This document shows, in pieces, positions 48,346 to 58,166 of a DNA stretch of 64,000 nucleotides. How positions within the stretch are numbered: position 1 is the first letter of the stretch; each line of letters starts with the position of its first letter. Position numbers and translations under genes: made by a program. Under the pieces are notes generated by a model. It saw only the letters and a program-made list of their open reading frames with translations, had not been told where the DNA came from and searched no databases. The DNA comes from Panacagrimonas sp046594215 (GTDB taxonomy: Bacteria; Pseudomonadota; Gammaproteobacteria; Nevskiales; Nevskiaceae), in assembly GCA_046594215.1 (NCBI GenBank), contig JBKJPX010000017.1, forward strand, positions 1 to 64,000, written 5' to 3'.

Positions 48346-48975
48346 TCAGGCCGCCGGCATCCACCACAGCAGCAGGAAGTGGGCGGGCAGATACAGCACC
48401 AGCGGAAAGCCGATCAGCGTCACGCACAGCCAGGCGCGCTGCGACATCCAGGATTGCGGACGGTCGTCCGAGAAACCGTAGACGTAGTTGATGTTGACCG
48501 GCTGCATGCCACGGTGCGTCGACGGCGGTGGCATGAACGCGTAGCAGACCAGCACGAGCACGGTGCCCAGGATCGTCCAGATCGGCAGTGCGCGCGGGTC
48601 GTACCCCGTCAGGCATACCAGGTAGAGCAGCAGTACCGGCAGCCAGCCGTGGAACAGCGAAAGTCTGCGCAGGAAGCGCGAGCGGTCCGCGTCGAACATG
48701 TAGGCGGTCATCCCCGTCATCGGCAGGCCGAACAGCCGGCCGAAGAAATCGCAGAGCCAGAACACCTGCGCGACCAGGATGCCCACGGTGGCCACCGATA
48801 GCAGCAGCGCACTCTGGGCCCAGACACCGGCCAGGGTCAGCAGCAGCGCGACGTCGCAGAAGTACAGGAAGTTGGTCGGCCCGTACTTGCGCAGGTAGAC
48901 CGGCGTCAGCACCGCCATGAACGCGGTGTACGCGAGCTTCACCGCGAGGGGAATGTGCGGGGCGGCTGGATCCAC
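48346..48975 (-). CDS. Conserved multi-pass membrane protein of unknown function
   Basis: About 209 residues with five to six hydrophobic helices. Motifs such as YGPTNFLYFCDVALLL, GMTAYMFD, LSLFHGWLPVLLLYLV and NINYVYGFSDD strongly suggest a conserved uncharacterised family. The frame is open to 49191, but its first 72 codons lack hydrophobicity and overlap the opposite-strand desulfurase fragment. I therefore prefer the GTG at 48975, giving a start just before the first helix (AVKLAYTAFMAVL). The start is uncertain. A role cannot be given. Confidence 0.7.
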   Translation of the reverse strand: MDPAAPHIPLAVKLAYTAFMAVLTPVYLRKYGPTNFLYFCDVALLLTLAGVWAQSALLLSVATVGILVAQVFWLCDFFGRLFGLPMTGMTAYMFDADRSRFLRRLSLFHGWLPVLLLYLVCLTGYDPRALPIWTILGTVLVLVCYAFMPPPSTHRGMQPVNINYVYGFSDDRPQSWMSQRAWLCVTLIGFPLVLYLPAHFLLLWWMPAA

Positions 48976-49530
48976 GAGGTCGGCGCAGGTTGTCTGCTGC
49001 GAAGTGTAAGAGAAGCCGCGCAAGTGCTGGCTGCGCCAGGTCGCGACGAAGTCCAACATCTCAACGCGCGTCTCGGACCTGTATTCGCGCGCCTTGCGCA
49101 GGCTCGGTTGCTCCCCGGTCTCCACGGCATCCCCGGCCGCGACATGATCGCTACCAGGACTCTGTTGGACCGATTCGGCGAGGTCGAACATGAGGACTCC
49201 GGATTCGCTAAGCGTGGCGCGAACCCAGACTCTAGGGTTGCGCCGTCCGCTTTTGCCGAAACGTCGCAGCCGGCGCGTTCGCAGAACGGCGCGTCGCGTT
49301 CGGCGTCCGAATCGTTCGAGTCTGCGCGCCCGGCAGCGACGTCTTCATCGAATTTCCACTTTCTCGATTCGGCGCGCCCGACCTCGACGTCCCGCGAGAG
49401 CGCGGTACCGGTCGGTCGCGGCGCGTTCGACGTCATTGCCGTGCGCAAGGATTTCCCGATCCTGCGCAAACGCGTCAACGGACGCCCGCTGATCTGGTTC
49501 GACAACGCGGCAACCACCGTGGTCGGATGA
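48955..49530 (+). pseudogene. Truncated cysteine desulfurase with encapsulin-cargo-like leader
   Basis: The 191-codon frame ends with FDVIAVRKDFPILRKRVNGR then PLIWFDNAATT, which is the N-terminus of a SufS/CsdA-type cysteine desulfurase, followed at once by VVG and a TGA. The catalytic lysine and cysteine regions and the other ~370 residues are missing, so it is a remnant. The 130-160 residues before it are Ser/Ala/Pro-rich and disordered-looking, with a LLPGLHGIPGRDM motif and SSNFHFLD. This leader-plus-SufS layout is that of cargo desulfurases of family 2A encapsulin compartments, which work in sulfur storage. The leader start is uncertain. No shell gene lies in the window. Confidence 0.7.
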
Positions 49531-49679
49531 TCTCGCGCTGATCACGTCCCGCCGCAACATTCGATCCCAGCGGATTTCCCGATGATTTTCGCAACGGGCG
49601 CGAGCGCGCTTGAGTCGATTCCGACGCGCGGAAGATACTCTGCTGCGGCCATCCGGAACCGCTCAAGGAACATCGAGCC

Positions 49680-50918
49680 ATGCATCGCCACACTGCCCTC
49701 GGCACGGGCACCAAAAAAATGGGATCGGCGTCTTCTTCAGCGCCTCTTCGCCGCGCCGGCAGCGCGATCGCGAGCATTGCGATGCTCGGCCTGCCGGCCT
49801 CGACAGCTTTCGCCGCAAAGCTCACCGCGACCGTTGTCCATTCCTTCGCCTCCTACGACGATGGGTTCTTTCCGAACGGGGGGCTTGTCCTGGGTCCGGA
49901 CGGCAATTTCTACGGAACCAGTTTTGCGGGTAGTGCGGGGCACGTGGACGTCACGGCCGGCACGGTCTTCAGGATGACGCCGGCAGGCCGGACCACCGTC
50001 CTGTATTCGTTTGCCGATGGCGCCCCCAGTGGTGCTTTTCCGCAGGCGCCGCTGCTGCTGGCCAATGACGGATTTTTCTATGGCCTTGCCGCTTATGGCG
50101 GCACCAGCGGCTGCGGAACCTTCTTCAGCCTCACGCCGGAGGGCACGTTCACACTGCTGCACACGTTCAACTGCATTACCGAGGGAAAGTATCCGATCGC
50201 CGGCCTGGTGCAAACCGCGGACGGCAATTTCTACGGTACGACCAGCGCGGGCGGAAAATCGAAGCTCAGCAAGGGCACCGTGTTCACGGTCGACTCGCAC
50301 GGTGTGCTGAAGACCTTGCACACGTTCTCCGGAGCGGACGGCGCCGGTCCGTCGGCCTCCCTGGTCCTGGGTGCGGACGGGTATCTCTACGGCACCACGA
50401 CATCTGGTGGAGCGAGCAACCTCGGGACCGTGTTCAAGATCACAAAGACCGGCGGCACCTTCAAGCTCATCCACGAGTTCACCGGCGCCGCCGACGGCTC
50501 GCACCCGAAGAGCGGCCTGCTGGGCCGTGACGGCAATTTCTTCGGTAGCGCGTCGGATGGTGGCGCGAGCGACCACGGCGTGATCTTCAAGATCACGCCG
50601 CACGGCACGTTCAAGACGCTGCATGCGTTCACGGGCACGGATGGCGATGCACCGGAGACGAACCTGATCCAGGGCGGTGACGCTTACCTGTACGGCACGA
50701 CGGCGGCCGGGGGCATTTACGGCGGCGGCACCGCGTTCAGGGTCACCACGAGCGGCGCGCTGGTGCCTTACTCGTTCGCGAACGGATCCGCGCAGGACGC
50801 GAGCATGCCGTCGTCACCGCTGACGCAGGCGCCGGACGGGAGTTTCTATGGCACGACGACCTACGGCGGCACGGAGAGCGGGAACGGGACGGCGTATCGA
50901 CTGGTCGTGACGCCCTGA
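49680..50918 (+). CDS. Exported GloVer-repeat protein
   Basis: A 412-residue secreted protein. After a signal peptide (about residues 24-45, ending AFAA) it holds seven or more repeats of about 50 residues built on DGNFYGTTSxGGxxxxGTVF followed by KIT..G....LHxF, the GloVer motif of TIGR03803. The repeats probably fold as a beta-propeller. Such proteins are common in Acidobacteria and soil bacteria with unknown function. The ATG at 49680 has AGGAAC 10 bases upstream. It immediately follows the truncated desulfurase, suggesting an insertion or recombination boundary between 49530 and 49680. Confidence 0.82.
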   Translation: MHRHTALGTGTKKMGSASSSAPLRRAGSAIASIAMLGLPASTAFAAKLTATVVHSFASYDDGFFPNGGLVLGPDGNFYGTSFAGSAGHVDVTAGTVFRMTPAGRTTVLYSFADGAPSGAFPQAPLLLANDGFFYGLAAYGGTSGCGTFFSLTPEGTFTLLHTFNCITEGKYPIAGLVQTADGNFYGTTSAGGKSKLSKGTVFTVDSHGVLKTLHTFSGADGAGPSASLVLGADGYLYGTTTSGGASNLGTVFKITKTGGTFKLIHEFTGAADGSHPKSGLLGRDGNFFGSASDGGASDHGVIFKITPHGTFKTLHAFTGTDGDAPETNLIQGGDAYLYGTTAAGGIYGGGTAFRVTTSGALVPYSFANGSAQDASMPSSPLTQAPDGSFYGTTTYGGTESGNGTAYRLVVTP

Positions 50919-51104
50919 GGCAGGCGCCCGGGTACGACCGCGGTTCACCGGCCCCCTCGTGACCCCGTCCGAAGGCGTGGTACCCGCGAAAGGGCACCTG
51001 AAAACAGCGGACGCAAGGAAAGCCCCCAATAGCTCGGCGTCCTTTCGTTTTCCTCAGCGTTCTTTGCGTAAGTAGATTTCGCGGCGATCGTCGCGCTCAT
51101 CGCC

Positions 51105-52022
51105 ATGATCGAGAGGGCCAAGCGCACTCCCCGCGACTGGCTTCGCGCTTCACAAGCACGGCATGCGTCGCTACCGTGCGCGCACCCGCCGTTGCATCGT
51201 CGTCACGAACTCGCGCCCTTGAGCCTCACCGCCGACCAGATCCAGAGCTTTGCCGCGCGTGGCGTGCTGGTCTTCGATCCGAAGATCCCGGAGCACACGC
51301 TGGACGCTGCACGGGCGGATCTCGCGGAACGATTCCTTCCGGACGTCATGGCCACGCGCCGGCGTTTTCGCGTGAGCTACCAGTACAACCGGATCCAGGA
51401 CGGCTGGCGTTTCTCCGAGGCGGTGCGCGCGATCGCGCTCGCGCCGGAGGTCCATGAATGCCTGCGGCAGTTGTACGGGCGTACGCCGAAACCCTTCCAG
51501 ACCCTGAACTTCCGCTACGGCACCCAGCAGCCGGTGCATTCCGACACGATGCACTTCAACGCCGAACCCGGGAGCTTCATGTGCGGGGTGTGGGTGGCGA
51601 TGGACGACACGGACATGGGCAACGGTCCGCTCGTCTACTACCCCGGCTCGCACAAGCAGGACGAGATCACGCTGTACGACCTGGGTCCCGAGGTGGCGCG
51701 CCGCATGAAGCGCCTGCGATTCCCGCGCGTGAACGTGCACCAGCGCATCTATGGTCCTTTCTACGAACCGGCGATCCGCGAGAAGGTGGCGAGCCTGGGC
51801 ATCGCGCCGGAGTACGGCCTGGTGCGCAAGGGACAGGCGATCATCTGGGCTGCGAACCTGCTGCACGGTGGCAGTCCGCAGCGCGACAAGAAGCGCACGC
51901 GCTGGAGCCAGGTGACGCATTTCTACTTCGAGGGCTGCCGCTACTACACGCCGCTGCTCGAACGCACGGGCCTGTTCGGCGAGCGCGTGAGGGCCTGGCG
52001 CGAGCCGGTCTGGATTCGCTGA
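51105..52022 (+). CDS. Phytanoyl-CoA dioxygenase (PhyH)-family protein
   Basis: A 305-codon Fe(II)/2-oxoglutarate dioxygenase. Iron ligands are His145 and Asp147 in PVHSDTMHF and the distal His254 in NLLHGGSPQRD; the 2-oxoglutarate Arg is in KKRTRWSQVTHFY. The first 38 residues are atypical, and the true start may be a downstream GTG/TTG near LSLTADQIQ. Relatives hydroxylate lipids or small metabolites. The 186 bases upstream (50919-51104) include CTTTCG/CTTTGCG motifs seen in other intergenic gaps but no clear promoter. Confidence 0.82.
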   Translation: MIERAKRTPRDWLRASQARHASLPCAHPPLHRRHELAPLSLTADQIQSFAARGVLVFDPKIPEHTLDAARADLAERFLPDVMATRRRFRVSYQYNRIQDGWRFSEAVRAIALAPEVHECLRQLYGRTPKPFQTLNFRYGTQQPVHSDTMHFNAEPGSFMCGVWVAMDDTDMGNGPLVYYPGSHKQDEITLYDLGPEVARRMKRLRFPRVNVHQRIYGPFYEPAIREKVASLGIAPEYGLVRKGQAIIWAANLLHGGSPQRDKKRTRWSQVTHFYFEGCRYYTPLLERTGLFGERVRAWREPVWIR

Positions 52023-52106
52023 GGCGAGATAGCGCACAGGCGCGCCCGTTCGGGCGGCCCGTTAGCATGGCGCACCTGTCCTGATGGACTCTCACGCGTC
52101 GCAAGC

Positions 52107-52763
52107 ATGGAAGAGAAGCAAACGGGTTCACTGCGGCGGACGGTCGTCGATCGAGGGCCCGGCTCGATCCGGACCGCGTTCCCGCGGTTGGTAACAGGTC
52201 TTGCCGCCTGCCTGGTGCTTCTGGGCGCGTGCGCCGCCACGCCGGTGCCCAGGCAGAAGCTGAAGCTGCATCGCCCGCCGCCCTCTCCGCCGCCGGCCGT
52301 GCAGCACCTGCCGCCGGCGACGCTGTCGCGGTTCGGGGACGAACCGGAATTGAAGGTGTCGGCCGTCGACAACCTCCCCTGGGAGCAACTCGCATCAGGG
52401 CTGCTGCTGCGCGACCCGATGGCGCCGGGCGGCGACTCCAGCGCCATTGGCGTGCTGCTCGTTCCGGGTGTGCACCTGATCCACGGCAAGTACGTGCGCA
52501 ACATCGAAGGTGGGGTCACGTTTGTGCAGGGAAGTCTTCGGCTCACCGCGCAGCCTGGCCACACCTACATGATGCGTCCGACCGCCGGCTCGGAGCGCGG
52601 CAAGGTGTCGTTCTCGATGGTTGATTACGGCGTGGCGTTTCCCACCGTCTGCCTGCCGGGCGCGATAAACAATGCGCTGCAGCCCGGACAGAAGCCCCAA
52701 CAGCGCGCGCGGTTCACGCACGACCAGATCACGCGGTGTGCGCAACTGCACCGCGCGCGCTGA
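52107..52763 (+). CDS. Hypothetical lipoprotein
   Basis: A 218-codon frame with a lipobox LLGAC (Cys42) after a hydrophobic stretch (residues 27-41); translation may start later than the ATG at 52107, closer to the signal. The mature part has a Pro-rich linker (HRPPPSPPPAVQHLPP) and a small beta-rich domain (VLLVPGVHLIHGKYVRNIEG). No family recognised. It converges on cysA. Likely in the inner leaflet of the outer membrane; function unknown. Confidence 0.65.
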   Translation: MEEKQTGSLRRTVVDRGPGSIRTAFPRLVTGLAACLVLLGACAATPVPRQKLKLHRPPPSPPPAVQHLPPATLSRFGDEPELKVSAVDNLPWEQLASGLLLRDPMAPGGDSSAIGVLLVPGVHLIHGKYVRNIEGGVTFVQGSLRLTAQPGHTYMMRPTAGSERGKVSFSMVDYGVAFPTVCLPGAINNALQPGQKPQQRARFTHDQITRCAQLHRAR

Positions 52764-52790
52764 TCCCGGACGACGCGATCGCCCGAAGGT

Positions 52791-53927
<1,137 letters not shown>

Positions 53928-53949
53928 TGAAAACTCGAAGAAGAAACTC

Positions 53950-54047
53950 TTGAGGCAGAGGCGCAAGGGAAAGACGTGAATCAGAGGGCGCGGAGGACAA
54001 TCGGGTTGGCATCGCGCTTACGCCCTGATTCCTTCGCGCCTTTGCGT
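53950..54047. repeat. Imperfect inverted repeat between cysW and cysA
   Basis: The segment GAGGCAGAGGCGCAAGGG...GAATCAGAGGGCG (53954-53990) is loosely repeated in inverse orientation as CGCCCTGATTCC then CTTCGCGCCTTTGCGTT (54022-54050). Short AACGCAAAGGCG matches occur also near 20080. It looks like a degenerate dispersed intergenic repeat and may weaken cysA expression. Confidence 0.35.
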
Positions 54048-54071
54048 TGAGCCCCGGATGTGTGAGCGCCA

Positions 54072-54983
54072 TCAATGCTTGCGGGTTGCCGACAGTTCCG
54101 ACCCCAGCCGCCACTCGAGAAAGCTCTTGAGCACCAGCGTGATCAGCGCCAGCAGCGCCAGCAGTGAAGCCACCGCGAACGCCGCGGAGAAGTTGTATTC
54201 GTTGTAGAGGATCTCGACGTGCAGCGGCATGGTGTTGGTCAGTCCGCGGATGTGACCGGACACGACGCTGACCGCGCCGAACTCACCCATCGCGCGGGCG
54301 TTGCACAGCAGCACGCCGTACAGCAGGCCCCACTTGATGTTGGGCAGCGTGACGCGACGAAACACCTGCCAGCCCGACGCGCCCAGGGACAACGCGGCCT
54401 GCTCGTCGTCGGTGCCCTGTTCCTGCATGAGCGGGATCAGCTCGCGCGCCACGAACGGAAAGGTGACGAAGATCGTGGCCAGCACGATGCCGGGAATCGC
54501 GAAGAGGACCTTGAAGTCGTGGTCGCTCATCCACGGTCCCAGCCAGCCCTGCGCGCCGAAGATCAGCACGTAGACCAGGCCGGATACCACGGGGGAGACC
54601 GAGAACGGCAGGTCGATCAGCGTGATCAGGAATTGCTTGCCGCGAAAGCCGTGCTTGGTGACGGCCCAGGCGGCGCAGACACCGAACACCATGTTCAAGG
54701 GCACCGCGATGGCCGCGACGAGCAGCGTGAGCCTGATCGCCGACAAGGCATCCGGGTCCTTTACCGCCTCGAGGTAGGTGCCGAAGCCGTGGCGCAGCGC
54801 CTCGACGAACACTGCGACAAAGGGCAGCAGCAGGAAGCCGGCCAGGAACAGCAGCGCGGTAGCGATCAGCAGCCAGCGCACCCAGGGCTGTTCGGTGATG
54901 ACGGCGTTGCGCTGGATCAGCGGCTCGAACGGGAGCTTCGGGGGATCCTGCAGCGAGTGATCGATCTTCCTGGTGGTGGTCAT
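54072..54983 (-). CDS. cysW: Sulfate ABC transporter permease CysW
   Basis: One of two membrane permeases of the sulfate importer, 303 residues with about six helices after a cytosolic N-terminus (MTTTRKIDHSLQDPPKLPFE). The EAA loop contacting CysA is ALSLGASGWQVFRRVTLP followed by NIKWGLLYG. SVSPVVSGLVYVLIFGAQGW and NARAMGEFGAVSVVSGHIRG are characteristic of CysW. It lies 11 bases downstream of cysT. Confidence 0.94.
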   Translation of the reverse strand: MTTTRKIDHSLQDPPKLPFEPLIQRNAVITEQPWVRWLLIATALLFLAGFLLLPFVAVFVEALRHGFGTYLEAVKDPDALSAIRLTLLVAAIAVPLNMVFGVCAAWAVTKHGFRGKQFLITLIDLPFSVSPVVSGLVYVLIFGAQGWLGPWMSDHDFKVLFAIPGIVLATIFVTFPFVARELIPLMQEQGTDDEQAALSLGASGWQVFRRVTLPNIKWGLLYGVLLCNARAMGEFGAVSVVSGHIRGLTNTMPLHVEILYNEYNFSAAFAVASLLALLALITLVLKSFLEWRLGSELSATRKH

Positions 54984-54994
54984 GGGATGCGCGT

Positions 54995-55834
54995 CTACTT
55001 CTTCCTGGACCAGGCCTGCAGCAGGTTGATCAGCAGCAGCATCGCGAACGAGATCATCAGCATCGCGGCGGCAACGGCCGTGGCGCCCTGGTAGTCGAAC
55101 TCCTCGAGCTTGATGATGATCAGCAGCGGCGCGATCTCCGACACCATCGGAAGATTTCCGGCGATGAAGATCACCGACCCGTACTCGCCGATACCGCGTG
55201 CGAACGCGAGCGCAAAACCCGTGAGCAGGGAGGGCGCGATCGTCGGCAGGATCACGCGCAGGGCGGTCTGGAGGCGCGTGGCGCCGAGCACGGCCGCGGC
55301 TTCCTCGAGTTCTTTCTCCGCCTCCTCGAGCACCGGCTGGACGGTACGCACGACGAAGGGCAGGCCGATGAATATGAGCGCCATGACCACGCCCACCGGC
55401 GTGAACGCGACCTTGATGCCGAGCGGCTCGAGGAACTGCCCGATCCAGCCGTTGCCCGAGTACAGCGCGGTCAGCGCGATGCCGGCCACCGCCGTGGGCA
55501 GGGCGAAGGGCAGGTCGATGGCGGCGTCGAGCACGCGCTTGCCGAAGAACTCGTAACGCACGAACACCCAGGCCAACAGCAGTCCGAACACGGCATTGAA
55601 GAGCGCCGCGAAGAACGCCGCGCCGAACGACAGTTCCAGCGCGTGCAGCACGCGCCGCGAGCTGACGGTGTGCCAGAAGCCCTCCAGCCCCAGTCCTGAC
55701 GCCTTGAAGAACACGCCGGCCAGCGGGATGAGCACGACCAGCCCCAGGTAGACCAGGGTGATGCCCATTGTCAGGCCGAAGCCGGGAATGACGCGCTGCT
55801 TCTTCAGCGGCGGAGTGGAATGAGGGTCGGACAA
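54995..55834 (-). CDS. cysT: Sulfate ABC transporter permease CysT
   Basis: Partner permease (also called CysU), 279 residues. Start MSDPHSTPPLKKQRVIPGFG with typical helix 1. The EAA loop is AAAVLGATRLQTALRVILP. Segments DLPFALPTAVAGIALTALY and ARGIGEYGSVIFIAGNLP match the family. Directly upstream lies a decayed sulfate-binding-protein gene, where an intact one would be expected in a cys operon. Confidence 0.94.
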   Translation of the reverse strand: MSDPHSTPPLKKQRVIPGFGLTMGITLVYLGLVVLIPLAGVFFKASGLGLEGFWHTVSSRRVLHALELSFGAAFFAALFNAVFGLLLAWVFVRYEFFGKRVLDAAIDLPFALPTAVAGIALTALYSGNGWIGQFLEPLGIKVAFTPVGVVMALIFIGLPFVVRTVQPVLEEAEKELEEAAAVLGATRLQTALRVILPTIAPSLLTGFALAFARGIGEYGSVIFIAGNLPMVSEIAPLLIIIKLEEFDYQGATAVAAAMLMISFAMLLLINLLQAWSRKK

Positions 55835-55869
55835 GGTCGGCGATTCAGGGCAAAAGAGGCCGCGAGGAA

Positions 55870-56170
55870 GGCGTCGGGATCAGGCGTTGTTGCGCGCGTT
55901 GAGACCTTGCACCAGCGCGCCCGCCCGTTCGGCCGCCCCGAGTCAAATCCCGTGGGCCGCCGTGCCCGGCGATGGTGTCGATGCCCAGCGGGTTGCTCAT
56001 CGTCACGACGTCGGCCTCGACGCCGTCGATGGTCGAACGTGTGCTTGGGTGCTCGATCCGTTATCCGACACGTTGAGCAGAGCTTCCGACGCGATCGCGC
56101 GGGTCGGGAGCAGGCAAGCCGCGGCCGCCGCGCCCAGCGCGCGCACGACGGCACGACGATGGATGTTCAC
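55870..56170 (-). pseudogene. Decayed sulfate-binding protein gene (second sbp copy)
   Basis: From a GTG at 56170, overlapping the amidotransferase stop (GTGA), the minus strand reads VNIHRRAVVRALGAAAAACL, a signal peptide, then ASEALLNVS, the start of mature sulfate-binding proteins. That frame stops near 56003. In another frame at about 56030-55978 follows TIDGVEADVVTMSNPLGIDT, matching IDGLPADVVTLALASDIDA of the intact neighbour. Some 60-70 codons between are deleted and everything after GIDTIA is lost. The segment nearest cysT ends GAAERAGALVQGLNARNNA-stop in the third frame, perhaps another gene end. Clearly non-functional as a binding protein. Confidence 0.8.
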
Positions 56171-56790
56171 AGGAAGCTGACCTCGCGCGCCGTATAGCTG
56201 CGCTGTTGAATGTCGGTGCCGCAGGACAGCGGCAGGGCGGATGCGTCGATCCACTTGATGCTGGAAAGCCAGAGGCCCTCGAACTCGGCGCCGGCGCCGC
56301 GGTTGAGGAAATCGAAGCGGCGGCGCTTGAAGTCGAACAGCACCGCCTTGTTCTGAACCTGCAGGCTCATCTCGAGCAGGCGCAGGAATTCGCGGTCCAC
56401 GAGCATGCCTGGATAGCGTCGGGCCAGCGGGCGCAGCACCAGTTCCACGAAGCTGCGCGTGTCGGAGTCGCCGGCATTCCCCTCGTCGAACGTCAGGGTG
56501 CCGTTGTGCATCAGGTACGCGCCGTCCTCGATCTCGAAGGGATGCGTGTTGTCGCGATCCACGCGGCCTCGCGTTCGGCGGCGCAGGTGCAACGCGTATT
56601 CCGCGTTGGCGTACTGCTCCTCGGCCTCGAGCAGCGCGTCGAGGCCGGCTTCCGCGTGGCGCTCCATCAGGCGGCGTCCGCCCGCGTCGACGCCCATCAA
56701 TCCCCAGCCGTCACCGTTCAGGCGCAGCGCCGCGGCGAGCAGGTCGTGCGGCACGCGAACGTGGGCAGGCTTGTGGATGATCAGGCACAT
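56167..56790 (-). CDS. Class II glutamine amidotransferase (Ntn hydrolase)
   Basis: A 207-residue stand-alone glutaminase domain of the YafJ/class II type. Cys2 (MCLIIH) would be the N-terminal nucleophile after Met removal. NGDGWGLMG, HLRRRTRGRV and YLMHNGTL are the substrate and oxyanion motifs of the fold. With no synthase domain attached, it needs a partner or acts as a free amidase. It sits inside the sulfate operon between a TOBE protein and the sbp pseudogene, so its job may concern sulfur supply, but this is inference only. Confidence 0.82.
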   Translation of the reverse strand: MCLIIHKPAHVRVPHDLLAAALRLNGDGWGLMGVDAGGRRLMERHAEAGLDALLEAEEQYANAEYALHLRRRTRGRVDRDNTHPFEIEDGAYLMHNGTLTFDEGNAGDSDTRSFVELVLRPLARRYPGMLVDREFLRLLEMSLQVQNKAVLFDFKRRRFDFLNRGAGAEFEGLWLSSIKWIDASALPLSCGTDIQQRSYTAREVSFL

Positions 56791-56832
56791 CGGGGTTCTC
56801 CAGGATTCTCCGTAACCGTGGCTCTCGGAACG

Positions 56833-57051
56833 TCAGTTGAGCTTGGCGACCATGACCTCGGTGGCCTTGAACAGGGCCAGCGCGGGATCGCCGACCTTCA
56901 GCCGGAGGTTGTTGAGGGAGCTGGTCGTGACGACGGCGCTGATGACGCCCGCCGGCGTTTCGATCTCGACTTCGGAGACGATCTGTCCGACCAGGATGTT
57001 GATGACCTTCCCGGCGAACTGGTTGCGGGTGTTGACCGCGGCGATGGACAT
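56833..57051 (-). CDS. TOBE-domain molbindin-like protein
   Basis: A 72-residue single TOBE/Mop domain: MSIAAVNTRNQFAGKV, then SEVEIETPAGVISAVVT and LKVGDPALALFKATEV, the standard molbindin pattern. Molbindins oligomerise and bind molybdate, tungstate or sulfate-like oxyanions. Its place directly after the sulfate-binding gene suggests an intracellular oxyanion sensor or store for the importer. Confidence 0.9.
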   Translation of the reverse strand: MSIAAVNTRNQFAGKVINILVGQIVSEVEIETPAGVISAVVTTSSLNNLRLKVGDPALALFKATEVMVAKLN

Positions 57052-57134
57052 TTTGACCTCGAGCCATAGAGAAAAAAGGGGCGGGAGATGCGCTTGCTCG
57101 CCCCCAAGGACACCTCAGAAGAGGACGGGTGGCG

Positions 57135-58127
57135 TTACTTCACGCCGTAGATCTGGTCGAACACGCCACCGTCACCGAAGTGCTCCGGCTGGGCCTTGGC
57201 CCAGCCACCGAATGCGTCGATCGTGACGAGCTCGACCTTGGGGAACACGCTGGCGTACTTCGCAGCGACTTCGGGATCGGCCGGGCGGTAGTGATGCTTG
57301 CCGACGATGTCCTGGCCTTCCTTCGTGTAGAGGTACTCGAGGTAGGCCTGCGCCACCTTGCGGGTGCCGCGCTTGTCCACGACTTTGTCGACGACCGACA
57401 CCGGGGGCTCCGCGAGGATCGACAGCGAGGGCACGACGATCTCGAACTTGTCCGTGCCGAATTCGTCGAGCGACAGGAAGGCCTCGTTCTCCCACGACAC
57501 CAGCACGTCGCCGATGCCACGCTGCACGAACGTGGTGGTCGAACCGCGCGCGCCCGAATCCAGCACGGGCACGTTCTTGAACAGCTTGCCGAGGAACTCC
57601 CTGGCCTTGTCGTCGGTGCCGTAGGTCTTCTTTGCCCAGGCGTACGCGGCGAGGTAGTTCCAGCGTGCGCCGCCCGAGGTCTTCGGATTGGGCGTGATGA
57701 CCGAGATGCCGGGCTTCACAAGGTCGCCCCAGTCCTTGATGCCCTTGGGGTTGCCCTTGCGCACAAGCAGCACGATCGTCGAGGTGTACGGCGAGCTGTT
57801 TCGCGGCAGGCGCTTCTGCCAGTCCGCCGGAAGCTGCTTGCTGTTCTTTGCGATCGCATCGATGTCGCTGGCCAGCGCGAGCGTGACGACGTCGGCCGGT
57901 AGGCCGTCGATCACGCTGCGCGCCTGCTTGCCCGAGCCGCCGTGCGACTGCTTGATCGTGACCGTGTCACCGGTCCTGACCTTCCAGTCGGCGAAGAACT
58001 TCTCGTTGATCTCCTTGTAGAGCTCGCGCGTAGGGTCGTAGCTGACGTTGAGCAGTTCGATGTCCGCAGCCTGCGCGGTCAGGGAGAGCAGGGCCAGTGC
58101 GGCGCCTGAGATGAAGGTTCTAATCAT
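57135..58127 (-). CDS. sbp: Periplasmic sulfate-binding protein
   Basis: Captures sulfate and delivers it to CysTW. It is 330 residues, with signal peptide 1-20 (AQA). The mature N-terminus DIELLNVSYDPTRELYKEIN is diagnostic. KQSHGGSGKQARSVIDGLPA and SGGARWNYLAAYAWA are the sulfate-contact motifs, and GRGS-like DSGARGSTTTF follows. It is separated from the permeases by the TOBE, amidotransferase and sbp-pseudogene segments. With the porin upstream it forms the first part of the sulfate locus. Confidence 0.95.
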   Translation of the reverse strand: MIRTFISGAALALLSLTAQAADIELLNVSYDPTRELYKEINEKFFADWKVRTGDTVTIKQSHGGSGKQARSVIDGLPADVVTLALASDIDAIAKNSKQLPADWQKRLPRNSSPYTSTIVLLVRKGNPKGIKDWGDLVKPGISVITPNPKTSGGARWNYLAAYAWAKKTYGTDDKAREFLGKLFKNVPVLDSGARGSTTTFVQRGIGDVLVSWENEAFLSLDEFGTDKFEIVVPSLSILAEPPVSVVDKVVDKRGTRKVAQAYLEYLYTKEGQDIVGKHHYRPADPEVAAKYASVFPKVELVTIDAFGGWAKAQPEHFGDGGVFDQIYGVK

Positions 58128-58166
58128 GATGATTTCTCGATGTTCAAAGGTTTCGTCGGCTTCAAA

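Noticed and set aside
48295..52790. Encapsulin shell gene near the desulfurase remnant
   Set aside because: None of the open frames here resembles an HK97-fold shell protein; any shell must be elsewhere.
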